This document shows, one piece after another, positions 1-8,758 of a DNA stretch of 24,957 nt. Every line of letters begins with the position of its first letter. Position 1 is the first letter of the stretch. Position numbers and translations under genes: made by a program. This DNA is from Stephanodiscus triporus (taxonomy: Eukaryota; Bacillariophyta; Thalassiosirophyceae; Thalassiosirales; Thalassiosiraceae), in NCBI GenBank assembly GCA_036939755.1, contig JALLAZ010000143.1:1-24957 (forward strand), in the 5' to 3' direction. The notes under the pieces were generated by a model, which did not search any database, had not been told where the DNA came from, and saw only the letters and a list, made by a program, of their open reading frames with translations.

Positions 1-345
1 CTCGACATGCTCGGCCTTCTTTCGCTCCAATAGAGCCTCGCTGACCTTGGCATTGTTCTTGGCATTGTTCTTGGCATTGTACTTGGCACTGTTCCTGGCA
101 TTGCTCTTGTCATACTGCTGCTTCTTTTGGAGCAAGCAAAAAGAATGACAGTAACAAAGAGTGAGTTAACATGAGAGAGAAAGTAGGAGTAAAGAACTGA
201 TTTTGTAACTTACATGCTTCGCGATCGCCTCTTCCGACCTTTCACGTCCCTTCTTTTCCAAACACGTCAACGAGCAATGATAGTAGCCATCTTTGCTTTT
301 GAGAACACTCTTTGCTGCTTTACCACAATGGCACTTCGACGGCAT
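1..345 (-). CDS. Small Cys-rich protein with Asn-Ala-Lys repeats (3' end outside window)
   Basis: The start codon is the ATG at 345-343. Exon 1 (345-214) encodes 44 residues beginning MPSKCHCGKAAKS, with Cys at 5, 7, 24 and 28 and His at 6 and 23. That spacing suggests a small zinc-binding knuckle, but I recognise no named family. A GTAAGT donor follows at 213-208. The acceptor lies near 125-118 (several AGs in the same phase, so the exact one is uncertain). Exon 2 continues in frame off the left edge as a charged, probably helical stretch with NAK-type units encoded by the 12-bp repeats at 47-106, then EALLERKKAEHVE. Function is unknown. The coherent frame across a good donor is the main evidence; a longer open frame on the same strand (506-267) was judged a shadow. 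Confidence 0.55.
47..106. repeat. 12-bp tandem repeat, five units
   Basis: Five 12-bp units (47-58, 59-70, 71-82, 83-94, 95-106) of the form TTGGCATTGTTC with one to three changes each. They encode Asn-Ala-Lys-type quartets on the minus strand, in phase with the coding frame, so copy-number change would not shift the frame. Confidence 0.85.
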
Positions 346-600
346 ATTGGACCGGAGACGGAGCGTTTATGGGCCGACCGGAGGCAACGCATGCGCCCAG
401 AGACGAGCATTCTTTTCTGGAGACGAGCCGATATTTCAATTTCAATTTTCAAAATCAACATACTCAACAACCCACCCGCACGGGAAGTAACCCCTGGCCT
501 ATTCATCTCCCGATAAGATAAAAAACGATGGCGATTATTGGATTAACTTGCCGCGATGTAAAGATCACTGGAAAAATTCCTTCGGTTGGGGGAGTGGCAG

Positions 601-1005
601 GGTATATGATAAAGAGATACTGAAAGTATGCGATTTATACGTCACATGTGAGCCATGTATCATGGTAAGTGACAATTGCTTTGTTTTGGAGGGCGTCCAC
701 GTCATTTTTTAGTGTTATTCACAAATATTGAAATAAAGTGTGCAGCGGCTCTCTCGATGATGGGAATAAAGAGGGTATTTTTTGGTTGCAAGAACGATAG
801 ATTTGGTGGGTGTGGATCCTTGCTGGATCTGCATAGGCAGGATGCCCTTCCCTCGTCTAAGCACCACGGCTTCGAAATAATTGGAGGGATTCTCGAAGAC
901 GAGGCCGTTAGATTGCTTCGTTCTTTTTACGACAGAGAGAATTTCCATGCGCCTGATACGCTTCGACGTAAGAAAAATTCGGACGAACCAAAGGCTGCAG
1001 TTTAG
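601..1005 (+). CDS. tRNA-specific adenosine deaminase, Tad2/ADAT2 type, C-terminal half only
   Basis: Two exons are supported: 601-664 (after a GGCAG acceptor at 596-600) and 739-1005. The intron is 665-738, with a GTAAGT donor. The joined peptide reads KVCDLYVTCEPCIM then CAAALSMMGIKR, followed by GCKNDRFGGCGSLLDLH and a C-terminal FEIIGGILEDEAVRLLRSFY. This is the Tad2/ADAT2 subunit, which converts A34 to inosine in tRNA anticodons as a heterodimer with Tad3. The two zinc cysteines (PCxxC) are present, and the exon junction falls between them. The frame stays open upstream from 491 but has no ATG there. The expected N-terminal strand and the HAE motif, carrying the third zinc ligand and the catalytic Glu, are not found in 1-600. 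The gene is either 5'-truncated or has an exon I could not identify. The family call is secure; completeness is not. Confidence 0.8.
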
Positions 1006-1777
1006 TCTGACAGATCAACTTTCTAACGAAATACAATTGCACTACATAATTATGCACTCCTCTAGAGAGAGAGTTCTTATTACATCTCTTGGGTGACAGA
1101 AAAGTAAAACGTCTATGCAGAGCTCTATCATGAAAGAATGAACGATCTTACTTTTCTCTTGAGGCCTGGTAAAGTTTGCAGTCCATTCTTTTCGGTTGCA
1201 TTAAACTGCAAATAGATGTGACGCTCGCTACTACTTGTGGAAGAAAATGGGTATGCCCACACACATCTGCCGACAGGAACGATGTGCCAATTGCAAACAG
1301 AAGAAAAAAAGTGTGAGCAAAAGAAACGCATCGCTGGCATCGGATGAAACTATGTCGCTCCAGTAGCCTCCCAGAGTGGATCGCACGGAAATATGAAGAA
1401 AAAAAAACGAATCCCCTCTCCCTTTAGAGATAGAGCCCGATCCGTCGTCGCTATAAGAAGGCGCATTGTCTGCGCCATTCCCATACTCTCGTATTACTAG
1501 CGACGACGTTGGTATGCTTTGGCACCGACAGGAAAACTTTCTACCCATGGAAGATTCTCGTGCTTTATGAAAGCACTGAATGGTGGGGGCGAAGGCCTAG
1601 TAATGGTGCTTCGGACGAACAGGGTAGAAACAACGCGGCGATTTCTTACCTCTGCGGCCAAAGTTCGAGCGACCTCGTCATCCTCCATGAGAACTCGACC
1701 TCCCTCGGGCGTTCCTCTCTCCTACTCCTCTCCCCCACTCTTTCATCTCGGCCTCCAATTTACCATCCTCCCTCACG
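1006..1777. other. Intergenic region between convergent 3' ends
   Basis: Only short open frames without recognisable products are seen here. The right-hand part is C/T-rich on the plus strand and contains a degenerate copy of the SLX9-like gene's C-terminal coding segment (see the repeat at 1689-1889). No RNA gene or mobile element was seen. Confidence 0.5.
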
Positions 1778-1889
1778 TCATCGTCGTGGTCTGGACTTCA
1801 TCGTTGTCCTCTTCTTCTTGGAGAACTTGGCCTCCCTCAGGCGTTCCTTCTTCTCCTCCTTCTTCTTCGCCTCCAACACACCATCCTCC
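1689..1889. repeat. Imperfect direct duplication overlapping the 3' end of the SLX9-like gene
   Basis: The segment 1821-1889, which codes for the Lys/Glu-rich tail of the SLX9-like protein, has a diverged copy at 1689-1771, just beyond that gene's stop codon. Matching blocks are GAGAACTTGGCCTCCCTCAG against GAGAACTCGACCTCCCTCGG at the left, and GCCTCCAACACACCATCCTC against GCCTCCAATTTACCATCCTC at the right, with a 14-bp length difference between them. On the minus strand the copy still reads like a Glu/Lys/Arg-rich peptide. Confidence 0.65.
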
Positions 1890-2518
1890 TCGTCTCGGGT
1901 TTTGCTTTCCGCCCTCAATTTCTCGGCGTCGCCCGTGAGCGAATTTCGCAAGTGCTGCCGTATCGCCTCGAAGGGATCCTCGTTGAACGCCGGATGACGA
2001 AGCACGAGGCCCATGTGCGATATTTCGGAGTTCGCGAGCGCCCTCTTCGACCTGTTGGTGTTGCACGTCAGCGCCTTGTTGGCCCCTCCTCCTCCTCCTC
2101 CTCCCCCTCCCGCGGCGGCGGCGACGACGACGGACGACTGCGTCGACGCCGCCTCCCCGAGCGCCTCGCGGATGGCGTCGAGGCCGTCCAATTTTCCCAC
2201 CTGATCCTCGAGCCGCCTCAGGCGCAACGACGACATGACCATGTTCTCGCGCTTGAGGTACTGGTCTCGCTTCGCGAGGCGCTTGCGCTGTCCCCGGCTG
2301 AGGGGGGCGTCGTCCCCCTCCTTGGGAAACCGCGGCGCGGCGGCGTCGTTCATTATCGCGTTCGCATCGAGGCGGTCGGATATCCCCCCGTCGGCGTCTT
2401 TCGTATTTTTCGAGGAGGACGGGGATTGTTGTTGGGAGGTGAGCGGCGCGGCCCTGACGTCGCGGGACGAGGCCCTCGAGGCGGCGCGAAACTTTCCGAC
2501 CTTCGTTGCCTTGGGCAT
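1778..2518 (-). CDS. SLX9-like ribosome biogenesis protein
   Basis: A single-exon gene of 246 aa with ATG at 2518-2516. A basic, Ser-rich N-terminus is followed by LSRGQRKRLAKRDQYLKREN (about 73-92) and a second block containing RSKRALANSEI and LVLRHPAFNEDPFEAIRQHL (about 156-191). A Lys/Glu-rich tail ends the protein. The paired pattern of a basic helix near the start and a late 'HPxFxxDPFxAIxxHL' segment is that of the SLX9/FAM207A family, nucleolar proteins linked to 40S precursor maturation and export. A poly-Gly run (about 137-145) separates the blocks. It shares a 286-bp promoter region (2519-2804) with the divergent eEF1A gene, a plausible pairing of two translation-related genes. The assignment rests on remembered motif similarity; another small nucleolar coiled-coil protein remains possible. 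Confidence 0.65.
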   Translation of the reverse strand: MPKATKVGKFRAASRASSRDVRAAPLTSQQQSPSSSKNTKDADGGISDRLDANAIMNDAAAPRFPKEGDDAPLSRGQRKRLAKRDQYLKRENMVMSSLRLRRLEDQVGKLDGLDAIREALGEAASTQSSVVVAAAAGGGGGGGGGANKALTCNTNRSKRALANSEISHMGLVLRHPAFNEDPFEAIRQHLRNSLTGDAEKLRAESKTRDEEDGVLEAKKKEEKKERLREAKFSKKKRTTMKSRPRR

Positions 2519-2804
2519 CTTATCGCACTGAGTTTACATCATCGCTGACTGAAATAAGTGGTCATCCATCGCGACGCGGCCAACTTGCGCTGAACGCGTC
2601 GTCTCGTTGGTTTGGGTGGATGGCGGGGCGGGCGGGGCCACGGGATTTTTTTTGGTCTGCCTTTCGCCGCATCCCCCCGGCTCTTCTCACGCACCGTGCT
2701 CTATTTACATACCTATGACAAACGCAACGCGGTGGGGGATTGCAGCACCGACGGCAACAAGTAAAGGCTAAACGCGCCACACAAACGAGACCTGACCCGA
2801 TACA

Positions 2805-4127
2805 ATGTCGAAGGAAGACAGACCCCACGTCTCCCTCGTCGTCATCGGCCACGTCGACGCCGGCAAGTCCACCACGACCGGACACCTCATCCACAAATGC
2901 GGCGGCGTCGACGCCAGGACCATCGACAAGTACGAGCGCGAGTCCGCCGAGCTCGGCCTTCCCCCCTCCTCCAAGTTCGCGTGGGTACTCGACGGCCTAA
3001 GGGCCGAGAGGGAGCGCGGGATGACCATCGACATAACGCTGTGGAAGTTCCGATCGGCCGTCTACGACTTCACGGTCATCGACACGCCGGGCCATCGCGA
3101 TTTCATAAAGAACATGATCACAGGCACGAGTCAGGCGGACGCGGCGATACTCGTCGTGGACGCGAGCATCGGCAGGTTCGAGGCGGGGATGGGTAGGGAG
3201 GGTCAGACGCGGGAGCACGCCCTCCTCGCTTACACCCTCGGGGTGAAGCAGCTCGTCGTGGCCGTGAACAAGATGGACGACGGCACCGTCAGGTACGGCG
3301 AGGGGCGGTACTCGGACGTTAGGGACGAGGTCTCGAATTACCTGAAGAAGGTGGGGTACAAGCCCGCGAGGGTCGCGTTCGTGCCAATATCCGGCTGGAG
3401 GGGCGACAACGTCGCCGAGAGGTCGGAGAACATGCCGTGGTACGCCGGACCGACGCTACTGGGGGCGCTCGACGGTCTAACGCCGCCGAAGCGGCCCGTG
3501 AATCTGCCGTTGCGCATACCCGTCCAGGACGTTTACAAGATCGGGGGCGTGGGCACGGTTCCCGTGGGACGGGTCGAGACCGGGAGGATACGACCGGGCA
3601 TCACGGTCAAATTCGCGCCGTCGGGGATCGAGGCGGAGGTGAGATCGTGCGAGGTGCATCACGAGTCCCGCGCCGAGGTCGGACCTGGCAACAACGTCGG
3701 GTTCAACGTCAAGAACGTGGCCGTCAAGGACGTACGACGGGGGGACGTGGCGTCGGACGCGGACGACAATCCGGCGCACGGCGTGACGAGCTTCGAGGCG
3801 CAGATCGTGGTCATGAACCATCCCGGTAGGATAACGAGGGGGTACTGTCCCGTGATCGACTGTCACACGGCCCACGTCGCTTGTCGTTTCGCGGACATAA
3901 AGGAGAAGTTGGACAGGCGCACGGGCAAGGTCGTCGAGGAAAATCCGGAATTCTTGCAGAACGGAGACGCGGCGATAGTGACTATGATCCCGACGAAGCC
4001 CCTGTGCGTCGAGAGCTTCGCGGAGTTTCCACCCCTGGGAAGGTTCGCGATACGCGACATGAGGACGACGGTGGCCGTGGGCGTAATCAAGTCGATAACC
4101 AAGGCAGAAGTGGACGAAGCGGAGTGA
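2805..4127 (+). CDS. Translation elongation factor 1-alpha (eEF1A), divergent, intronless
   Basis: A 440-aa GTPase that delivers aminoacyl-tRNA to the ribosomal A site. G1 GHVDAGKST is at 15-23, G3 DTPGH at 93-97, G4 NKMD at 155-158 and G5 SGW at 196-198. The [14 protein letters not shown] and [10 protein letters not shown] blocks of domain 1 are intact. Domains 2 and 3 follow ([49 protein letters not shown]). Length is close to the usual 430-460. Departures from typical eEF1A include DTPGH in place of the usual DAPGH and [14 protein letters not shown] in the switch-distal loop. All GTP-binding motifs look functional, and the domain content is eEF1A rather than the EFL paralogue. The start is in a CGATACAATG context after a divergent promoter. 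The high GC at third positions matches its neighbours, so there is no sign of recent transfer. Confidence 0.93.
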   Translation: MSKEDRPHVSLVVIGHVDAGKSTTTGHLIHKCGGVDARTIDKYERESAELGLPPSSKFAWVLDGLRAERERGMTIDITLWKFRSAVYDFTVIDTPGHRDFIKNMITGTSQADAAILVVDASIGRFEAGMGREGQTREHALLAYTLGVKQLVVAVNKMDDGTVRYGEGRYSDVRDEVSNYLKKVGYKPARVAFVPISGWRGDNVAERSENMPWYAGPTLLGALDGLTPPKRPVNLPLRIPVQDVYKIGGVGTVPVGRVETGRIRPGITVKFAPSGIEAEVRSCEVHHESRAEVGPGNNVGFNVKNVAVKDVRRGDVASDADDNPAHGVTSFEAQIVVMNHPGRITRGYCPVIDCHTAHVACRFADIKEKLDRRTGKVVEENPEFLQNGDAAIVTMIPTKPLCVESFAEFPPLGRFAIRDMRTTVAVGVIKSITKAEVDEAE

Positions 4128-4695
4128 CCGTGCTGTGATAGGTCAGCGGGTCGGTATTTGCGTTCCAAGTCAATGTCGGTTTGGCTAGATGCCAAATGGA
4201 GATCAGAGTGTTCGAGGCGTTACGTCTCATCGCACATACTTACATCTCTAAGTCGTCAATGATAATTGCAGTCGAAAACTGTAACAACAACTAATAAGCT
4301 TCATGAATAAGTTCATGTAATCTCAATCGAGTCCGTGCTATCTTGCTCAACTACAATTACACGTGTGCCGAATCGGCTTCTGGCACGAAATCATTACATT
4401 TAGTTTTTGTGCATACTATGCAGCTGCTAAATTGGTGCCGGTTATTGGTCCACCAAGAGATCAGGAAAGTACACCACATATGAAGTTATGAACATATAAA
4501 CACCATGACTCATCCAACAAGGGTTCCATGCTTAATGGTGAAAATGACACGAAGCGAATCAGCTGCTTAGTCGAATGCCCTTTGATTTCAATAGTCTTAT
4601 GAGGAATGAAGTCATGCAATTGTGTCAACAATAGAAAATGAGTGAGTGCACAGCAACGCAAAACGAGTTCATATCAGGTCGTGTTTCATACCTCA
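4128..4695. other. Intergenic region between convergent genes
   Basis: Moderately AT-rich spacer holding the 3' ends of the eEF1A gene and of the Pro-Thr-repeat gene. Short open frames here resemble nothing I know. No RNA gene or repeat was seen. Confidence 0.5.
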
Positions 4696-7156
4696 CTATA
4701 TTGGTCGGGGAGTTGGAGAATCAGACCTGTGATAATGGAAAACGACTTCAGACAACTGATCGAGCAAAAACTTTGATCCAGAGCACATACTATTTGATCG
4801 ATAGACTCACGGCGACTCCGTCGGCGATTCCGTTGGATTCTCTGTCGGCGACTCCGTTGGATTCTCTGTCGGCGACTCCGTTGGAACCTCTGTTGGAGAG
4901 AACGTCGGCGAGAGCGTCGGCGAGAGCGTCGGCTCAATCGTCGGTGAGAGCGTCGGTAAGATCGTCGGTGAGAGTGTCGGTATGATCGTCGGCGAGAGCG
5001 TCGGCGCGAAGCCAGTTGGCTCGAGCGTCGGCTGGAGCGTCGGCTCAATATTTGGAGAGATAGTCGGTACAATCGTCGGCTGAATTGTCGGTGAAATTGT
5101 CGGCTCAATCGTTGGCTCCAGATTGGGCTGACCTGTTGGTGCAATTGTGGGAAGCAATGTAGGTTGAGGAGTTTCGAAAGTGGGTGCAAGCGTTGGCAGT
5201 TCACTTTCGAATTCGCTGGGCTCAAGCGTTGGCATCAGGGTTGGCGAAATCGTGCTGATGATGAGGGTTGTTACAATTCAATCATTTCAAGCAAAGTTAA
5301 ATGGTTAGCCAATTTTCTATTGCCAAAACAATTAAGTAAAACAACTATTGACTCACGGATACAGTGTAGGTTCCTCGGTCTCGATAATGGGTTGAAGCGT
5401 TGGCTCCAGCGTTGGCTCAGTTGTACTGCGGACGTGAGTTATTCAATAATTGTCAAGGAAAGAAATCGGTTAATAATTTTTCAGTTCGCAAAACATTTAT
5501 TGATGCAAAACAACTAGCGGAGCGAATATTGTTATACGTACGGCTCGGACGTTGGCATTTCAGTTGGAGTCTCGGTCGGCTCAGACGTTGGGCTCTCTCT
5601 GAATCAGTTTTGTTTTGCATAGATAAATGGAAGATGAGCAGGATTAGGTTAAGCACGAAAGTAAGTAATACGTTTCGGTCCCACAGCAAGATAAATAGGG
5701 TTACAATCATAGGAACTCACGTCGGATTGTATGTTGGGAAGTAGGTCGGCACGCAGGTGCATACCTTTTTCTTCTCCGGCCATTGTTGAGCTCCTCCCCA
5801 TTGGAGCACTCTCTTGGCTTTCTTGCTAGACTTGGCGCCAGATTTTGACACAGCCTCCGTGCCCAACGTCGACACAGCCTCCGTTCCTGGCGTCGACGCG
5901 GCACCCGTGACCGACGTCGATCCAGCCCACGATGTAATGCTACCCCAAGCTGAGCCCCAGCTTGGCGCATCAACATAAACGCATGGACATGAATTCTTAT
6001 AATCATGGAGCCATTCACCAGAAACTTGAGTCCATCCAGCTGGCTTCCAACCTGATTCCTCCCATCCAGCTGTCTTCCAACCTGATTCTTCCCATCCAGC
6101 TGGCTTCCCACCTGATTCTTCCCATCCAGCTGGCTTCCCACCTGATTCTTTTCCAGATTTGCCGCTGCCATAGGACACATCCTTGCCACCGCCAGAGGAC
6201 CCCCAGGAAGATGATGTTGATGTTTCTGCATATATTCCCGGAACATAATATCCAGCATTACCTGCTTTTTTCTTTCTCTTGATGGGTGTCTTTCGGTTGC
6301 CACCTTTCTTCTTCGCATCAAAGTTAGTATAGAATGTAGTAAGGAAGCTATCGGCTACAGTGCTATTGACTCTTTGTTTTGAAGTGGCCCCTGTATTCAT
6401 AACACTATCCAGATCCATCACTTCATTCATCTGCTGCTGTTTCTTTCTGGCGTTCATTTTAGTGGTCTTATCGTTGCTGCTAGTAGACATCGCATCGCTC
6501 GTTCTACCATGATTGGCTCTGTCCTTCTTCTTCCGCTTATTCGTCCCATTCCTATTAGCACCATGTTTTTTGATGTTGACGCCAGGCAAAGTATCGCCCG
6601 AGGTTTTGTGGCGCAACCTTCCACTCGTTGACATGCTACCTTCCCTGGTCCCACCATTTTTTCTGCCGTTCATGTTCGTCCTATTCCTATTCACACCATT
6701 TTGCTCTTTGGTGCCGCCAGACGAAGTATCGCCCGAGGATTGGTCGTTGTCGTCTCCGTTCGATAATCTTGTTTTCTTATTCAATTGTCTTGTTCGGACA
6801 ACTCTCAATATAGAATTAGAGGCTCTCTTAATTGTGTTAACGTCCTGCTTGCCGTTGATCACGTTCTTTTCTTTTTGCTTCCTTGCAGCTACGTGAGATT
6901 CATCTTTGTCCTGTCCTTTAAGTCGCAGGCCCCCATCTATTGGAAATTGATGTGACTCGGCATTTCCAGCTGATAAAGAAATTCGGTCTCGACCGTCGGA
7001 GCTTTCGTTGCTCGCTTCCGAAGCCAACGCAAATGCGTGACATCTCACGTTGTTTCCACAGTGAACGATGACAGCTGCGCAGATAGCGTAGGCAGCTAGC
7101 ACTACATGAGAAAGAGGAGACTTCCTCTTCGATTTTATCAACACACGTCGCGCCAT
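4696..7156 (-). CDS. Secreted Lys-rich protein with Trp/Gly repeats and a Pro-Thr repeat domain; possible cell-wall/silica-associated protein
   Basis: Five exons: 7156-5721, 5598-5542, 5425-5357, 5254-4811 and 4726-4696. They sum to 2037 nt (678 aa plus TAG) and stay in frame. A basic N-region and a hydrophobic stretch (about 17-32) form a signal peptide or signal anchor. Residues 50-330 are low complexity, rich in Lys, Ser, Thr, Asn and Gly, with Lys/Arg clusters such as KRKKK. Four 10-residue repeats of the type ESGGKPAGWE lie at 336-375, then a Trp-containing segment and two CxC pairs. From about 474 to the end the protein is PT repeats of the forms LSPT, ESPT and IEPT. Alternating Lys-rich and Trp/Gly-rich segments recall diatom cingulins, and an RQL at 123-125 could serve as the RXL processing site described for silica proteins. 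This is analogy, not homology. HAFAL at 40-44 slightly resembles a plastid ASAFAP site, so secretion is likely but not certain. Confidence 0.75.
4811..5254. repeat. Pro-Thr-encoding short-period repeat (exon 4 of the repeat protein)
   Basis: This exon is an array of short imperfect repeats built on the plus-strand word GTCGG, encoding a Pro-Thr dipeptide every few residues. A 24-bp higher-order unit is clear at 4825-4890, giving ESPTENPT-type octets. Confidence 0.85.
6031..6150. repeat. 30-bp tandem repeat, four units, within coding sequence
   Basis: Four adjacent 30-bp units (6031-6060, 6061-6090, 6091-6120, 6121-6150) beginning TCCATCCAGC or CCCATCCAGC. They encode the four Trp-containing decapeptides of the secreted repeat protein. 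The units differ by only a few bases, indicating recent expansion or homogenisation. Confidence 0.9.
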
Positions 7157-8238
7157 ACTATTTTTGGAGCAATTCTCTGCGACCTAAGTATTGTATTGTC
7201 AAGGCGATATTTCCCTGCAGAGACAACAGAGACTGATATGACCTTCGAACGCAATGCAATTCTTTGGTTTTCAATGGACTAGGCGAATGTTGAAATCCTA
7301 TCAGTGTTTTCTAGCGCCCAAACACAAATCGTTCTGTCCTACTATCGTGCTCTCGGGCGCGGTGCCAAGGGAGTGAGTATTTATCGTGCCATTATTTTGC
7401 GAGAGTGGGTGAAGATTAAAAGATGATATTATTTTTGGCGTTGGATATGTAACTGTGTAAAATTATTTTCATCGCATCTCTGCTACTATTCCTCCGAATG
7501 TATGTTCAATATGATACTATGTACCACATACGTACCATCTCGTACAACACATCCTAGAGTCACCACAACTCTAGAGAGTACGTACTCTAGGTAGGTAGAG
7601 TAAAAGATTCGTATGTTGGCCCTACTTACTTACACTTATGTACTTTCTCTACCTACCTCATGTGTTGTGTGTATCGAACATATTCGCAACTACTGTATCG
7701 TACAAGACAAAGCGGTTCAAGTAATCCTCTCTAAAATAGTACTAAAAATAGAGACCCTGCGGCCTAATAATAATAGGAGTATATATTTCCGATAGGTTGG
7801 GCTTAAAAAGTGAGAATTTAAGTAGTTAGACTTACTAACTAGTACTTTTTTTCTAGCGATGGGCCAAAAGAGGTCTAATCTTCTTGGATGCAAGTTTTAC
7901 ATGTGCTTTCTCCAAAGATTAAGCCATATAAAATTTGACCAAAAAGACCCTAACTCTCCCGCCAATATTAAACTTCCAAGGAAGCGTAATATTCTCCATC
8001 CAATGGCATAGACATCACTGAAAAAAAATACCACCCTCCGTGCTCAACCCCTCACAACTCTTTTTCGGCACGTTTTCACACGGCCTCATCAGAGCCCCCC
8101 TTCCTATACGGATCTTGCGAACCGTAGGAACCTTGTTTTGCAACTACATACACCACGCATTTCACTTTTCAAGTCATGTAGGAATACGTACGTATCGTAG
8201 AAGAGAGAACCGGCGCGCAGCTCAGACTCGACTGGACC
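7157..8238. other. Long AT-rich intergenic region with foldback sequences
   Basis: No credible coding frame. The centre (about 7490-7850) has many GTAC-core palindromes and inverted repeats, described separately. The region must hold the promoters of both flanking divergent genes. A 60-codon open frame at 7613-7795 lies inside the inverted-repeat area and looks fortuitous. Confidence 0.55.
7575..7658. repeat. Palindrome and inverted repeat
   Basis: AGAGTACGTACTCT at 7575-7588 is a perfect 14-bp palindrome. Directly next to it, AGGTAGGTAGAG (7589-7600) is a perfect inverted match to CTCTACCTACCT (7647-7658), allowing a 12-bp stem with a 46-bp loop. Looser inverted similarity extends outwards (ATGTTC near 7502 against GAACAT at 7675-7680). 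It may be a decayed foldback or MITE-like element; terminal repeats with a target duplication were not demonstrated. Confidence 0.6.
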
Positions 8239-8726
8239 ATGGACGACGTTATTCACAATCGGAGCAGAAATCGCAAGCAGGAGCGTCGTCCTCCTCCGGC
8301 GCCGTTCGACGAGAGGCAGGGACAACAGCGAGAACGGCAGCAGCATCAACAATCGCAGAAGAAGAAGAATAAGTCGTCGAAAGATGATAATGACGATCGG
8401 CTATCCGAGTCCCTCCGCGAGTTGTGCGCATCCTCTCGACTGCGTCTCGTGGAGTCCGCCTCCGGCACGCTGAGGCGCCGTCGCGTCATGCGCGACCTCG
8501 GCGCCATGCTCTCGGCGTGGTCGGAATCCCTCCTCGACCTCGCCCCCCCCCACGGCGCCGACCGTGGCGATACTCGAGCCCCGGACGACGACGTGGACGA
8601 TGCGACGAATACGGTAACGACGACGACGACGACGAAGACGAAGACGACGACAAAGACGACGACGACGATCGGCGAGGCTCCGGCCGGAGCGACGACGAAA
8701 ATGACGGCGTCACGAAATACAACTGG

Positions 8727-8758
<32 letters not shown>

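Noticed and set aside
1231..1548. 105-codon minus-strand open frame
   Set aside because: No recognisable motif, unusual composition and no splice context; treated as chance.
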